Positions 54,284-63,184 of a DNA stretch of 64,000 nt are shown one piece after another (the first letter of the stretch is position 1; each line of letters starts with the position of its first letter). Under the pieces are notes generated by a model. The model searched no databases. It was given only the letters and a program-made list of their open reading frames with translations, and had not been told where the DNA came from. The stretch covers positions 372,001 through 436,000 of the forward strand of contig JBBCGS010000006.1 in assembly GCA_037200125.1 (NCBI GenBank). The letters are read 5' to 3'. Source of the DNA: JADGHX01 sp037200125. Lineage in GTDB: Bacteria; Pseudomonadota; Gammaproteobacteria; Steroidobacterales; Steroidobacteraceae. The position numbers and the translations under genes were made by a program.

Positions 54284-54324
54284 TTTCAGCAGCCGCTGAA
54301 AAGGCGCTCTTCAGTGAAAGAGCC
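54284..54324. terminator. Hairpins between convergent dciA and lpxC
   Basis: TTTCAGC-AGCC-GCTGAAA (54284-54301) is a perfect 7-bp stem. A weaker one, with CTCTT pairing AAGAG, follows at about 54304-54324. They lie in the 204-bp gap and could stop transcription from either side. Confidence 0.4.
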
Positions 54325-54346
54325 CGGCGGGGCCGCGACTCACCGC

Positions 54347-55264
54347 TCAGCCGGCGATGTGCGCGGGGGCTTCGACGTAGGAGATCGGCGCCTCGTCAGC
54401 GCTCTCGAACACCACTTCTTCCCAGGCGGCGCGTTCGCGGATGAGCGCGCGCAGCAGCTTGTTGTTGAGCCCATGCCCGCTCTTGTGGCCGTTGAACTCG
54501 CCGATGAGGCTGTGGCCGAGCAGGTAGAGATCGCCGATCGCATCCAGGATCTTGTGCTTCACGAACTCGTCCTCGTAGCGCAGGCCGTCTTCGTTCAGCA
54601 CCCGAAAATCATCCAGCACGATCGCGTTGTCGAGGTTGCCGCCGAGCGCGAGGTTGCGCGAGCGCATGGTCTCGAGATCGCGCATGAATCCGAAGGTGCG
54701 CGCGCGGCTGACTTCCTTCAGGAACGAGGTCGTCGAAAAATCCATCGACGCCTTCTGCGCGCGGCGCTTGAACACCGGATGGTTGAACTCGATTTCGAAG
54801 TTCACCTTGAAGCCGTCGAAGGGGCGAACCTCCGCCCACTTGTCGCCGTCTTCCACGCGAATGACTTGCTTCACGCGCACGAAGCGCTTGGGGGCGCGCT
54901 GCTCTTCGATGCCCGCGGACTGCATGAGGAACACGAACGGGCCGGCGCTGCCATCCATGATCGGCACTTCAGCGGCCGACAGTTCCACGATCGCGTTGTC
55001 GATGCCGAGGCCGGCGAACGCGGAGAGCAGATGCTCCACGGTCGAGACTCTCGATTCGCCTTTGACGAGCACGGTGCCGAACGCGGTCTCGCCGACGTTG
55101 TCCGCGCGCGCGGGGATGTCCTCCGCGTTCTGCAGGTCCGTTCTGCGGAAGACGATGCCGGTGTCCGCCAGCGCGGGGCGCAGCGTCATCAGCACCTTCT
55201 TGCCCGAGTGCAGGCCGACGCCTGAGGCTCGAATCGAGTTCTTTAAAGTACGTTGACCAACCAT
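54347..55264 (-). CDS. lpxC: UDP-3-O-acyl-N-acetylglucosamine deacetylase LpxC
   Basis: This 305-residue enzyme catalyses the committed step of lipid A synthesis. VGQRTLKNSIRASGVGLHSG at the N-terminus, STVEHLLSAFAGLGIDNA (zinc His), and HKILDAIGDLYLLG with a GHKSGHGLNN segment (metal and catalytic residues) are visible. ATG 55264 gives the standard family length; an upstream in-frame ATG adds ten residues. It follows ftsZ with a 198-bp gap, enough for its own promoter. Confidence 0.96.
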   Translation of the reverse strand: MVGQRTLKNSIRASGVGLHSGKKVLMTLRPALADTGIVFRRTDLQNAEDIPARADNVGETAFGTVLVKGESRVSTVEHLLSAFAGLGIDNAIVELSAAEVPIMDGSAGPFVFLMQSAGIEEQRAPKRFVRVKQVIRVEDGDKWAEVRPFDGFKVNFEIEFNHPVFKRRAQKASMDFSTTSFLKEVSRARTFGFMRDLETMRSRNLALGGNLDNAIVLDDFRVLNEDGLRYEDEFVKHKILDAIGDLYLLGHSLIGEFNGHKSGHGLNNKLLRALIRERAAWEEVVFESADEAPISYVEAPAHIAG

Positions 55265-55462
55265 AGAGATCCGTAGCGCGCGTCCGCACGCCATTGCGAG
55301 AGAGCGAAGCGTCCGTCAGCGGACTTCCCGCAAGGGCGCACGTGGCGCGCTACCGTAACACAACCGCCATATGCGGGTCTGTCACGCGACCTTTCTTATC
55401 CCTTCGGGGAGAGGTCCAACCCACCCCTCCCGTCAAAAGGACTCGAGCGTCCCGGCCCAGGC

Positions 55463-56686
55463 TCAGTCGGCCTGACGACGCAGGAACGCCGGAATATCCA
55501 GCAGATCCTCGGTATCCGCGTCCGGACGCAGACCGTCGCCCACCGCGCGCTGGCGCTGCACCGTCGGCTTGTCGAGCGCCGCGTAGTCGCTGCTCGACAG
55601 CGGCTGACGACGCACGACGCGCATCGACGGACCCGCCTCGCCACCGCGGCCCGGCATTTCGCGGCTCGTGTGATGAGCCGGCGCCTGCTGCTCGCGCTCG
55701 CGCGGCATGAGCGGACGCTGGGTCGCGATCGGCCGACCGAGGCCCGTCGCCACCACCGTAACGCGGATCGTGTCGGACAGCTCCGGATCGATGACCGTGC
55801 CGACCACCACCGTGGCGTCCTCGGAAGCAAACTGCTTCACGATCTGGCCGACTTCCTGGAACTCGCCGATCGACAGATCCATGCCCGCCGAGACGTTCAC
55901 GAGAATGCCGTGAGCACCGGCGAGGTTGATGTCTTCGAGCAGCGGCGAGCTGACCGCGGCTTCCGCGGCCTGGCGCGCGCGACCTTCGCCGCTCGCGGAA
56001 CCCGAGCCCATCATCGCCATGCCGGTCTCGGCCATGACGGTGCGGACGTCCGCGAAGTCGACGTTGATGAGGCCAGGGCGCGTGATCAGTTCCGCGATGC
56101 CCTGCACGGCGCCCTGCAACACGGTGTTCGCCGCCTTGAACGCGTCGAGCAGCGTGGTCTGGGGACCCAGCACCGTCAGCAGCTTCTGGTTCGGGATTGT
56201 GATGAGCGAGTCGCAGTACTTGCCGAGCTCGCCGATGCCGTGGTCCGCAATGAGCGAACGCTTGCTGCCTTCCATCTCGAACGGCTTGGTCACGACGGCC
56301 ACCGTCAGAATGCCCAGTTCCTTCGCGACCTGCGCAACGACCGGGGCCGCGCCCGTGCCGGTGCCACCACCCATGCCGCAGGTGATGAACAGCATGTCGC
56401 AACCCTCAACGAGCTCGACGATGCGGTCGCGATCTTCCATCGCCGCTTGGCGGCCCACTTCGGGATCGGCGCCGGCGCCGAGGCCCTTCGTCATGTTGGT
56501 GCCGATCTGCAGGGCGGTCTTCACCTTGGAGTGCTTCAAAGCCTGCGCATCAGTGTTGATGCACATGAACTCCACCCCGTCGATTCCGCTCGTGACCATG
56601 TGCGCTACGGCGTTGCCACCGCCGCCACCGACGCCGATCACTTTGATCACGGCGCTTTGGCTATAGGCGTCCATCAGTTCGAACAT
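55463..56686 (-). CDS. ftsZ: Cell division GTPase FtsZ
   Basis: This 407-residue tubulin homologue forms the Z ring. It has the N-terminal VIGVGGGGGNAV, the tubulin signature GGGTGTGAAP, the T7 loop NVDFADVR and a C-terminal variable linker rich in Arg/Glu/Pro. The conserved tail DIPAFLRRQ binds FtsA and ZipA, and ZapD would also act through it. It lies 93 nt downstream of ftsA in the dcw cluster. Confidence 0.98.
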   Translation of the reverse strand: MFELMDAYSQSAVIKVIGVGGGGGNAVAHMVTSGIDGVEFMCINTDAQALKHSKVKTALQIGTNMTKGLGAGADPEVGRQAAMEDRDRIVELVEGCDMLFITCGMGGGTGTGAAPVVAQVAKELGILTVAVVTKPFEMEGSKRSLIADHGIGELGKYCDSLITIPNQKLLTVLGPQTTLLDAFKAANTVLQGAVQGIAELITRPGLINVDFADVRTVMAETGMAMMGSGSASGEGRARQAAEAAVSSPLLEDINLAGAHGILVNVSAGMDLSIGEFQEVGQIVKQFASEDATVVVGTVIDPELSDTIRVTVVATGLGRPIATQRPLMPREREQQAPAHHTSREMPGRGGEAGPSMRVVRRQPLSSSDYAALDKPTVQRQRAVGDGLRPDADTEDLLDIPAFLRRQAD

Positions 56687-56779
56687 TGTTGTATCTCCTC
56701 GCTCGCTCTTCAGAAAAAAGGGTTGGTCGAAAGTCGCTCTAATTCGTCTGTCAGCTCTGTCCGGGCTAGCCGCCCGCCT

Positions 56780-58015
56780 TCAAAGGTTTCCCTGAAACCA
56801 GCTCTTCATCCGGTCGAACGCGCTCTTCGCGTTGAGTGACGGACGACGCCCGCGTCCCGCGGGCATGTGGTTGTCACGTGCGTATTGCAGTAGCCCTACG
56901 CCCGTAGAGAAAATGGGATTGCGCACCACGTCCGCCAGCCCGCTCACGGACTGCGGGATGCCGAGGCGCACAGGAACGTGGAAAACTTCTTCGGCAAGCT
57001 CGATGGCGCCTTCCATCTTCGCGCTGCCGCCGGTGAGCACGATGCCCGCCGCGATCACTTCCTCGAAGCCGCTGCGGCGGAGCTCTTCGCGCACGAGGCC
57101 GAAGAGCTCTTCGTAGCGCGGCTCCACGATCTCGGCGAGCGTCTGGCGCGCAAGGCGGCGCGCGGGGCGATCGCCGACGCTCGGCACTTCGATGCTCTCG
57201 TCCGGGTTCGCCAGCTGCGAGAGCGCGCACGCGTAGCGCACCTTGATGTCTTCCGCGTACTGCGTCGGCGTGCGCATGGACACGGCGATGTCATTCGTCA
57301 CCTGATCGCCGGCGATTGGAATGACCGCCGTATGGCGAATCGCACCGTTCGAGAATACAGCGAGGTCCGTCGTGCCGCCGCCGATGTCGACGAGGCACAC
57401 GCCCAGCTCTTTCTCGTCTTCGGTGAGCACGGCATAGCTCGAGGCGAGCTGCTCGAGCACGACGTCGTCCACTTCCAGGCCGCAGCGCTGGATGCACTTC
57501 TCGATGTTCTGCGCGGCGCTGTCCGCGCCCGTGACGATGTGCACCTTCGCCTCGAGGCGCACGCCGGACATGCCGATGGGATCGCGGATGCCCTCCTGCC
57601 CATCGATGATGAACTCCTGCGGCAGCACGTGGAGGATCTTCTGGTCCGCCGGAATCGCCACCGCCTTGGCCGCGTCGATGACGTGCCCGACATCCGCCTG
57701 CGTGACTTCGCGATCGCGAATCGCGACGACACCGTGGGAGTTGAGGCTGCGCACGTGACTGCCCGCGATGCCCGCGTAGACCGAGTGGATCTCGCATCCG
57801 GCCATCAGCTCCGCTTCTTCGACGGCGCGCTGGATCGACTGCACGGTCGACTCGATGTTGACGACCACGCCCTTCTTGAGCCCGCGCGAGGGATGCGAGC
57901 CCACGCCCAGCACTTCGATGCCGCCTTCGGCATTCACTTCGCCCACCAGCGCGACGACTTTCGACGTGCCGATGTCGAGACCTACTATCAAGCCTCTGTC
58001 GGAGCGCTTAGCCAT
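56780..58015 (-). CDS. ftsA: Cell division protein FtsA
   Basis: This 411-residue actin-like membrane tether for FtsZ has GLIVGLDIGTSKVVALVGE (phosphate 1), the SHI-type 1C domain, VDIGGGTTDLAVF (phosphate 2) and GIVLTGGSAKMEG (adenosine motif). A C-terminal amphipathic tail (DRMKSWFQGNL) binds the membrane. ATG 58015 overlaps the last eight bases of ftsQ; the longer open frame upstream is a shadow of ftsQ. Confidence 0.97.
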   Translation of the reverse strand: MAKRSDRGLIVGLDIGTSKVVALVGEVNAEGGIEVLGVGSHPSRGLKKGVVVNIESTVQSIQRAVEEAELMAGCEIHSVYAGIAGSHVRSLNSHGVVAIRDREVTQADVGHVIDAAKAVAIPADQKILHVLPQEFIIDGQEGIRDPIGMSGVRLEAKVHIVTGADSAAQNIEKCIQRCGLEVDDVVLEQLASSYAVLTEDEKELGVCLVDIGGGTTDLAVFSNGAIRHTAVIPIAGDQVTNDIAVSMRTPTQYAEDIKVRYACALSQLANPDESIEVPSVGDRPARRLARQTLAEIVEPRYEELFGLVREELRRSGFEEVIAAGIVLTGGSAKMEGAIELAEEVFHVPVRLGIPQSVSGLADVVRNPIFSTGVGLLQYARDNHMPAGRGRRPSLNAKSAFDRMKSWFQGNL

Positions 58016-58814
58016 GTTGCGGATCACCTTCGTCGGCGTGGTGGGCGACAGTAGTCGAGCCGCGCCAGCCGATTGCGAAACCATTTGTGTAGCGCATGTC
58101 GACATACTCGATGTCGGTTGCGCGCTGGGAGACGACCTTGACCGCCGTCGACATGAATCGTTCGAAGTGTTCGTCGAACTGGCGGCGGCCGAGCCGCACG
58201 GTGACGCCGTTCGCGAGATCGAATTCCCACGCGCCGCGCGCGTCGAAGCGAATCGCGGTGATACGCATGCCCGCTTCAGCCACACGGCCTTGCCAGGCGA
58301 GGTAGTGCTTCGCGACCTCCGTCTCGGTGCCATCGGGACCGGAGAGCTGCGCAAGCTCGAGCGGCACGTGCCGCGCATCGGCAACGAACAGCTCGCCACG
58401 CGTGTTGAGCAACCCGCTTGCGCGCCAGCGCGCGGCAGCCACTTGCTCCGTAACCACAACGGCGAGCCCATGCGGCCACGCGCGCCGCACCGTGACCGAA
58501 TCGACCCAGGGGATCTGCTCGATCGAATAACGCACGGTGTCGAGGTCGACGCTCACGAGGCCTACGTTGCGCACCTTCTGCTTCACCGCGCGCTCGACGT
58601 CCGCGGCGGACACGCGCGCGAAGCGACCCGCGACAGTGACTTTGTCGATCGGCTTGTCGAGCGACCAGAGGATGACGCCCGCCGCCGCGCTCACGCCCGC
58701 GAGGCTCGCGCACGTCATGCCGATACGGCGCCAGTTGAGCTTCGGCAGCTTCGCCCACAGCGATCCGCCGTTTCGCTCGCCCTGCTTGCGCCTGTTCTTG
58801 GGCTTGCCGATCAC
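58008..58814 (-). CDS. ftsQ: Cell division protein FtsQ
   Basis: This 268-residue bitopic divisome protein has a basic cytoplasmic N-terminus, one membrane segment (ASLAGVSAAAGVILWSL) and a POTRA domain (VTVAGRFARVSAADVERAVKQ). A beta domain then ends at WRGSTTVAHH. It starts with GTG 58814, overlapping the ddl stop (GTGA), and ends inside the start of ftsA. Confidence 0.94.
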   Translation of the reverse strand: MIGKPKNRRKQGERNGGSLWAKLPKLNWRRIGMTCASLAGVSAAAGVILWSLDKPIDKVTVAGRFARVSAADVERAVKQKVRNVGLVSVDLDTVRYSIEQIPWVDSVTVRRAWPHGLAVVVTEQVAAARWRASGLLNTRGELFVADARHVPLELAQLSGPDGTETEVAKHYLAWQGRVAEAGMRITAIRFDARGAWEFDLANGVTVRLGRRQFDEHFERFMSTAVKVVSQRATDIEYVDMRYTNGFAIGWRGSTTVAHHADEGDPQHG

Positions 58815-59788
58815 TTCACGGACCCTCGCCCCAGACGAGTGAAGCTCGTTTCGAGCACGCGCCAGACGAGCTGATCGAAATCCATCCCCGCCGCCCGCGC
58901 CGCCATCGGCACGAGGCTGTGATCCGTCATTCCCGGAATCGTGTTGAACTCGAGGAGCAGCGGGCGGCCCGCCGCATCCATCATGAAATCGACGCGGCCC
59001 CAGCCTTCGGCGCCCGCCGCGTCGAAGGTGGCGAGCGCGAGATTCGCGAGATGCTGCTCGGCCGGCGCGGAAAGACCGGACGGGCAGTGGTACTTCGTAT
59101 CGTCGCGGAAGTACTTCGCTTCGTAGTCATAGAAGGAGCGCGGCGTCTCGATGCGGATGGATGGCAGCGCGCGCCCCTGAAGAATGGCGACGGTGTATTC
59201 GCTGCCGACGATCCAGCTCTCCGCAAAGACGACTCGATCGGTCTTCGCCGCGGCCTCGTACGCCGCGGGTAGATCGTCGGCCTTCAGCACCTTGCTCATG
59301 CCCACGCTCGAGCCCTGCGTCGCCGGCTTCACGATCATCGGCAGGCCGAGTTTCTCGAGCGCGTGATCGAAATCCCGCGGGCCGTTCAAAACGACGAACG
59401 GCGACGTGGCGACGCCCGACGCCTGCGCGAGCCGCTTCGTGCGCAGCTTGTCCATGCCGATGGCCGAGCCCATTACGCCGCTGCCGGTGTACGGCACCCC
59501 GAGATATTCGAGCGCGCCCTGCAATGTGCCGTCTTCGCCGCCGGGGCCGTGAAGCGCGATCCACACGCGATCGAAGCGTTCCTCCAGCAGCATCGTGAGC
59601 GCCTTGTCGCGCGGATCGAAGGGATGCGCATCGACCTTGCCGCGCTTGAGCGCGGCGAGCACGGCGTTGCCGGAGAGCAGCGAGATCTCGCGCTCCGACG
59701 AATCGCCGCCGAACAGCACAGCGACCCGGCCAAACTCCTTGGGTTCGGTCGCACGGCGCGCGGCTGTCGGGTCGTACTTCAGGCGCAT
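58811..59788 (-). CDS. ddl: D-alanine--D-alanine ligase
   Basis: This 325-residue ATP-grasp enzyme makes D-Ala-D-Ala for lipid II. VAVLFGGDSSEREISLLSG, HGPGGEDGTLQGALEYLGVPYTGSGVMGSAIGMDK, PATQGSSVGMSKV and EFNTIPGMTDHSLVP are all present. The ATG overlaps the murB stop by one base (TGATG). It is a DdlB type by genome position. Confidence 0.97.
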   Translation of the reverse strand: MRLKYDPTAARRATEPKEFGRVAVLFGGDSSEREISLLSGNAVLAALKRGKVDAHPFDPRDKALTMLLEERFDRVWIALHGPGGEDGTLQGALEYLGVPYTGSGVMGSAIGMDKLRTKRLAQASGVATSPFVVLNGPRDFDHALEKLGLPMIVKPATQGSSVGMSKVLKADDLPAAYEAAAKTDRVVFAESWIVGSEYTVAILQGRALPSIRIETPRSFYDYEAKYFRDDTKYHCPSGLSAPAEQHLANLALATFDAAGAEGWGRVDFMMDAAGRPLLLEFNTIPGMTDHSLVPMAARAAGMDFDQLVWRVLETSFTRLGRGSVK

Positions 59789-60684
59789 CAGTTCCTCTTC
59801 CCTACGATTCGCACTTCGGGATTCAGGCGAACACCGTGCCTGCTCTCCACGGTCGCCTGCACGTGCGCAATCAGCGCTTCAATGTCCGCGGCCTTCGCGT
59901 TCCCATGATTGATGATGAAGTTCGCGTGCTTCTCCGACACCGACGCATCGCCAATGCGGTAGCCCTTGAGGCCCGACACTTCGATGAGCCGCGCCGCGTG
60001 GTCCCGCGGCGGATTGGTGAACGTCGAGCCGCCGCTCCATTCACCGATCGGCTGCGTCGCCTTGCGTTTCGCGAGCAGATCGCGCACCTGCGCTTCGTTC
60101 ACGCCGGGTCTGTGCTCGAACGTGAGCCGCGTGGCGAGGAACCATTCGCTGGTCGCCGGCGGCTCCACATGGCGATACGTCGCCTTGTACTCGCTGGCCT
60201 GGCGCGTGTGCCGCTTGCCGCTACGATCGATCGTCTCGACCTCGACAACGTGATTCCACGTCTCGCCGCCAAAAGCGCCGGCGTTCATCGCGAGCGCGCC
60301 GCCCATCGTTCCGGGGATACCGGCGAAGAACTCGGCGGGGCCGAGCCCCCACTTGATGCACTGCTTGGCGATGCGCGCACAGGCGACGCCCGCTTCGGCG
60401 AACACAGTCGTTTCGCTATGACGTTCCAGGCGATCGAGCGTGCCGTGCGTGGAGATCACAACGCCGTCGAGCCCGCCGTCGCGCACGAGCAGGTTGCTGC
60501 CGAGGCCGACCCAGTAAACCGGCACGTCCGCATCGAGCTGCCGCAGGAACGACGCGAGCTCGTCGCGATCCTTCGGATTGAAGTACACCTCGGCCGGACC
60601 GCCGACGTGCCACGAGGTATGTCTGCTCATCGGCTCGTCACGGCGTACGCGAGGCATGAATTCGGAGGCGACGGCCACGGTCAC
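59788..60684 (-). CDS. murB: UDP-N-acetylenolpyruvoylglucosamine reductase MurB
   Basis: This 298-residue flavoenzyme has HTSWHVGGPAEVYFNP, the FAD segment GLGSNLLVRDGG, GIPGTMGGALAMNAGAFG and GSTFTNPP with the Ser proton donor. It belongs to the short type II MurB group. It begins at GTG 60684, overlapping the murC stop (GTGA). It reduces the enolpyruvyl group to UDP-MurNAc. Confidence 0.95.
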   Translation of the reverse strand: MTVAVASEFMPRVRRDEPMSRHTSWHVGGPAEVYFNPKDRDELASFLRQLDADVPVYWVGLGSNLLVRDGGLDGVVISTHGTLDRLERHSETTVFAEAGVACARIAKQCIKWGLGPAEFFAGIPGTMGGALAMNAGAFGGETWNHVVEVETIDRSGKRHTRQASEYKATYRHVEPPATSEWFLATRLTFEHRPGVNEAQVRDLLAKRKATQPIGEWSGGSTFTNPPRDHAARLIEVSGLKGYRIGDASVSEKHANFIINHGNAKAADIEALIAHVQATVESRHGVRLNPEVRIVGKRN

Positions 60685-62102
60685 TTCGCCCCCTTCTTTG
60701 CGAGCTGCGCCGGCAGCGCATGCGACACGGCACTGATGTGCCCGGCGCCCATCGTGACGATCACGTCGCCATCGCGAATGACGTCCGCGAGCGCGGCCGC
60801 GAGATCCTCGGCCTTCTCGACGAACACGGGCTCGACCTGGCCGCGACTGCGCACCGTACGGCAGATCGCGCGGCCATCGGCGCCGGCGATGGCCGCTTCT
60901 CCCGCCGCATAGACTTCAGTCACCAGCAACGCGTCGGCCCCCGAAAGAACCTTGCCGAAGTCGTCGATGAGATCGCGCGTGCGCGTGAACCGATGCGGCT
61001 GGAACGCGAGCACGATGCGACGGCCGGCATAACCCTGCCGCAGGGCCTGCAGCGTCGCGGCAACCTCCGTCGGATGATGACCGTAGTCGTCGACGATGGT
61101 GACCTTGCCCACCGGCGTGTCGACATCGGCGATGTGCTGCAGCCGGCGATCGATCCCCTGGAAGCCCGCGAGCGCGCGGCCGATCGCCTTTTCGTCGATG
61201 CCGAGCTCGAGACCCACGGCGATGGCCGCCAGTGAATTGAGCACGTTGTGCATGCCCGGCAGGTTCACCGTGACGTCGATCGGCGCGCCGACCTTGCGCA
61301 TCACCTGGAAATCCGTCTGCAGGCCGCGCGGCTTGATGTTCACGGCGCGCAGGTCGACATCCTTCGAGATGCCGTAGGTCACGAACGGCCGGCCGATGCG
61401 CTCGAGGATGCTGCGAACATGGTCGTCATCGCTGCACACGATCGCGAGGCCGTAGAACGGCAGGTTGTGCAGGAAGTCGACGAAACTCTGCTTGAGCCGC
61501 TCGAAATCGCCGTCGTGCGTGACCAGATGATCGTTGTCGATGTTCGTGACGATCGCGATGAGCGGCTGCAGGTGGGTGAACGACGCATCGCTCTCGTCCG
61601 CCTCGGCGACGAGATAGCGGCCGGCGCCGAGACGCGCGTTGCTGTCCGCGCTCTTCAGGCGACCACCGATCACGAACGTCGGATCCTCGCCGCCTTCGGC
61701 GAGGATGCTGGCAACGAGGCTCGTCGTCGTGGTCTTGCCGTGCGTACCGGCGACCGCGATCGAGTAGCGGAAGCGCATGAGCTCGCCGAGCATTTCCGCG
61801 CGCGGCACCACCGGGATGCGGCCTTCTTTCGCGGCAACCAGCTCGGGGTTGTCCTGGGCGACGGCGCTCGAAACGACGACGACGTCCGCGCCCTTCACGT
61901 TCTGCGCGGCATGGCCGAACGCAATCGTCGCGCCGAGCTTCGCGAGGCGGATCGTGACGTTGTTCGGCTTGAGATCGGAACCCTGCACGCGATAGCCGAG
62001 GTTGATCAGCACCTCGGCAATACCGCCCATGCCGCTGCCGCCGATGCCGACGAAATGGATGGTGTTGATCCGCCGCATGCGGTCTGTGCCCACCGACGTC
62101 AT
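60681..62102 (-). CDS. murC: UDP-N-acetylmuramate--L-alanine ligase MurC
   Basis: This 473-residue Mur ligase adds L-Ala to UDP-MurNAc. IHFVGIGGSGMGGIAEVL is at the N-terminus, the ATP loop is GTHGKTTTTSLVA, and EADESDASF, NIDNDH and DDYGHHPTEV are the remaining catalytic motifs. ATG 62102 overlaps the murG stop (ATGA); an ATG nine codons upstream is less likely. Confidence 0.97.
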   Translation of the reverse strand: MTSVGTDRMRRINTIHFVGIGGSGMGGIAEVLINLGYRVQGSDLKPNNVTIRLAKLGATIAFGHAAQNVKGADVVVVSSAVAQDNPELVAAKEGRIPVVPRAEMLGELMRFRYSIAVAGTHGKTTTTSLVASILAEGGEDPTFVIGGRLKSADSNARLGAGRYLVAEADESDASFTHLQPLIAIVTNIDNDHLVTHDGDFERLKQSFVDFLHNLPFYGLAIVCSDDDHVRSILERIGRPFVTYGISKDVDLRAVNIKPRGLQTDFQVMRKVGAPIDVTVNLPGMHNVLNSLAAIAVGLELGIDEKAIGRALAGFQGIDRRLQHIADVDTPVGKVTIVDDYGHHPTEVAATLQALRQGYAGRRIVLAFQPHRFTRTRDLIDDFGKVLSGADALLVTEVYAAGEAAIAGADGRAICRTVRSRGQVEPVFVEKAEDLAAALADVIRDGDVIVTMGAGHISAVSHALPAQLAKKGAK

Positions 62103-63184
62103 GCGGCACTCCTTGCATGCCGGACGCACGACTGGAACAGCTCTTCCGCCGCGTTTGGCTTCGCGAGCAGGCGCGCGCGCTCGGCCATTGCGAGCAACTT
62201 GCCGCGACCTTCACAGAGACGCTGCATCTCCGTGGCGAGACGCTCGGGCGTCACGTCGCGGTCGTGAATCAGCACAGCCGCGTTTTCCTGCACGAGGTAC
62301 TGCGCGTTGTGAGTCTGGTGATCGTCCACCGCGGCGGGGAACGGCACGAGGATCGCACCGACACCGGCGGCGGCGAGCTCGGAAATCGTGAGCGCGCCGG
62401 CGCGGCAGATCACCAGATCCGCCCACGCGTAGGCTTCCGCCATGTCTTCGATGAACGGCCGCACGTCGGCGCGCACGTTCGCGTCCGTGTAGTTCTTCTT
62501 CGCGTTGTCGATCCACTTCTCGCCGGCCTGGTGGCGCACTTCGATGTCGACCGCGCCCGCGAGGCGCGCGATGGCGAACGGCACGGTGGCGTTCAGCTTC
62601 ATGGCACCGAGGCTTCCGCCGATCACGAGCAGGCGAATGGCGCCACTACGCTGCGCAAAGCGCTGTGCCGGCGCCGGAACCGCAAAGATCTCGGCCCGCA
62701 CCGGATTGCCGATAGCGCGCGCTTTCGTGCCGGCATCGAAGCTGTTCGGAAACGCCTCCAGCACTTCACGCGACAACGGGGCCAGGCGGCGGTTGGTAAA
62801 TCCCGCGATGGCGTTCTGTTCGTGGATCACGAGCGGCGCGCGCGTCAGCCATGCCGCAACCCCGCCGGGACCGGTGACGAACCCGCCCAATCCCACGACG
62901 ACGATCGGCCGATGCCGGCGCATCACGCGCAGCGCCTGATACAACGCGTGCGCGAGACGGAAAGGAGCCGCAAGCAGTGTTATCACTCCCTTGCCGCGCA
63001 ACCCGCCCACCGACAGCCACTCGATCGGGAAATTGTTCTGCGGCACGATGCGCGCTTCAAGGCCCCGACGCGTGCCGAGCCACACGACCTCGTAGGATCG
63101 CGAGCGAAGCAGGCGCGCGAGCGCGAGCGCCGGGAAAACATGCCCACCGGTTCCGCCTGCCATGATGAGTACCGGTCGCGTCAC
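62099..63184 (-). CDS. murG: UDP-GlcNAc:lipid I transferase MurG
   Basis: This 361-residue GT28 enzyme converts lipid I to lipid II at the inner face of the membrane. G-loops are MAGGTGGHVFPALALA and GLGGFVTGPGG, and the donor site shows VIGGSLGAMKLN and CRAGALTISELAAAGVGAILVPFP. It is coupled to ftsW by ATGA at 63181-63184. Confidence 0.97.
   Translation of the reverse strand: MTRPVLIMAGGTGGHVFPALALARLLRSRSYEVVWLGTRRGLEARIVPQNNFPIEWLSVGGLRGKGVITLLAAPFRLAHALYQALRVMRRHRPIVVVGLGGFVTGPGGVAAWLTRAPLVIHEQNAIAGFTNRRLAPLSREVLEAFPNSFDAGTKARAIGNPVRAEIFAVPAPAQRFAQRSGAIRLLVIGGSLGAMKLNATVPFAIARLAGAVDIEVRHQAGEKWIDNAKKNYTDANVRADVRPFIEDMAEAYAWADLVICRAGALTISELAAAGVGAILVPFPAAVDDHQTHNAQYLVQENAAVLIHDRDVTPERLATEMQRLCEGRGKLLAMAERARLLAKPNAAEELFQSCVRHARSAA

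Noticed and set aside
56780..58471. A 563-residue ftsA frame
   Set aside because: The N-terminal 152 residues are antisense/alternate-frame shadow of ftsQ; FtsA begins at ATG 58015 with the family start.
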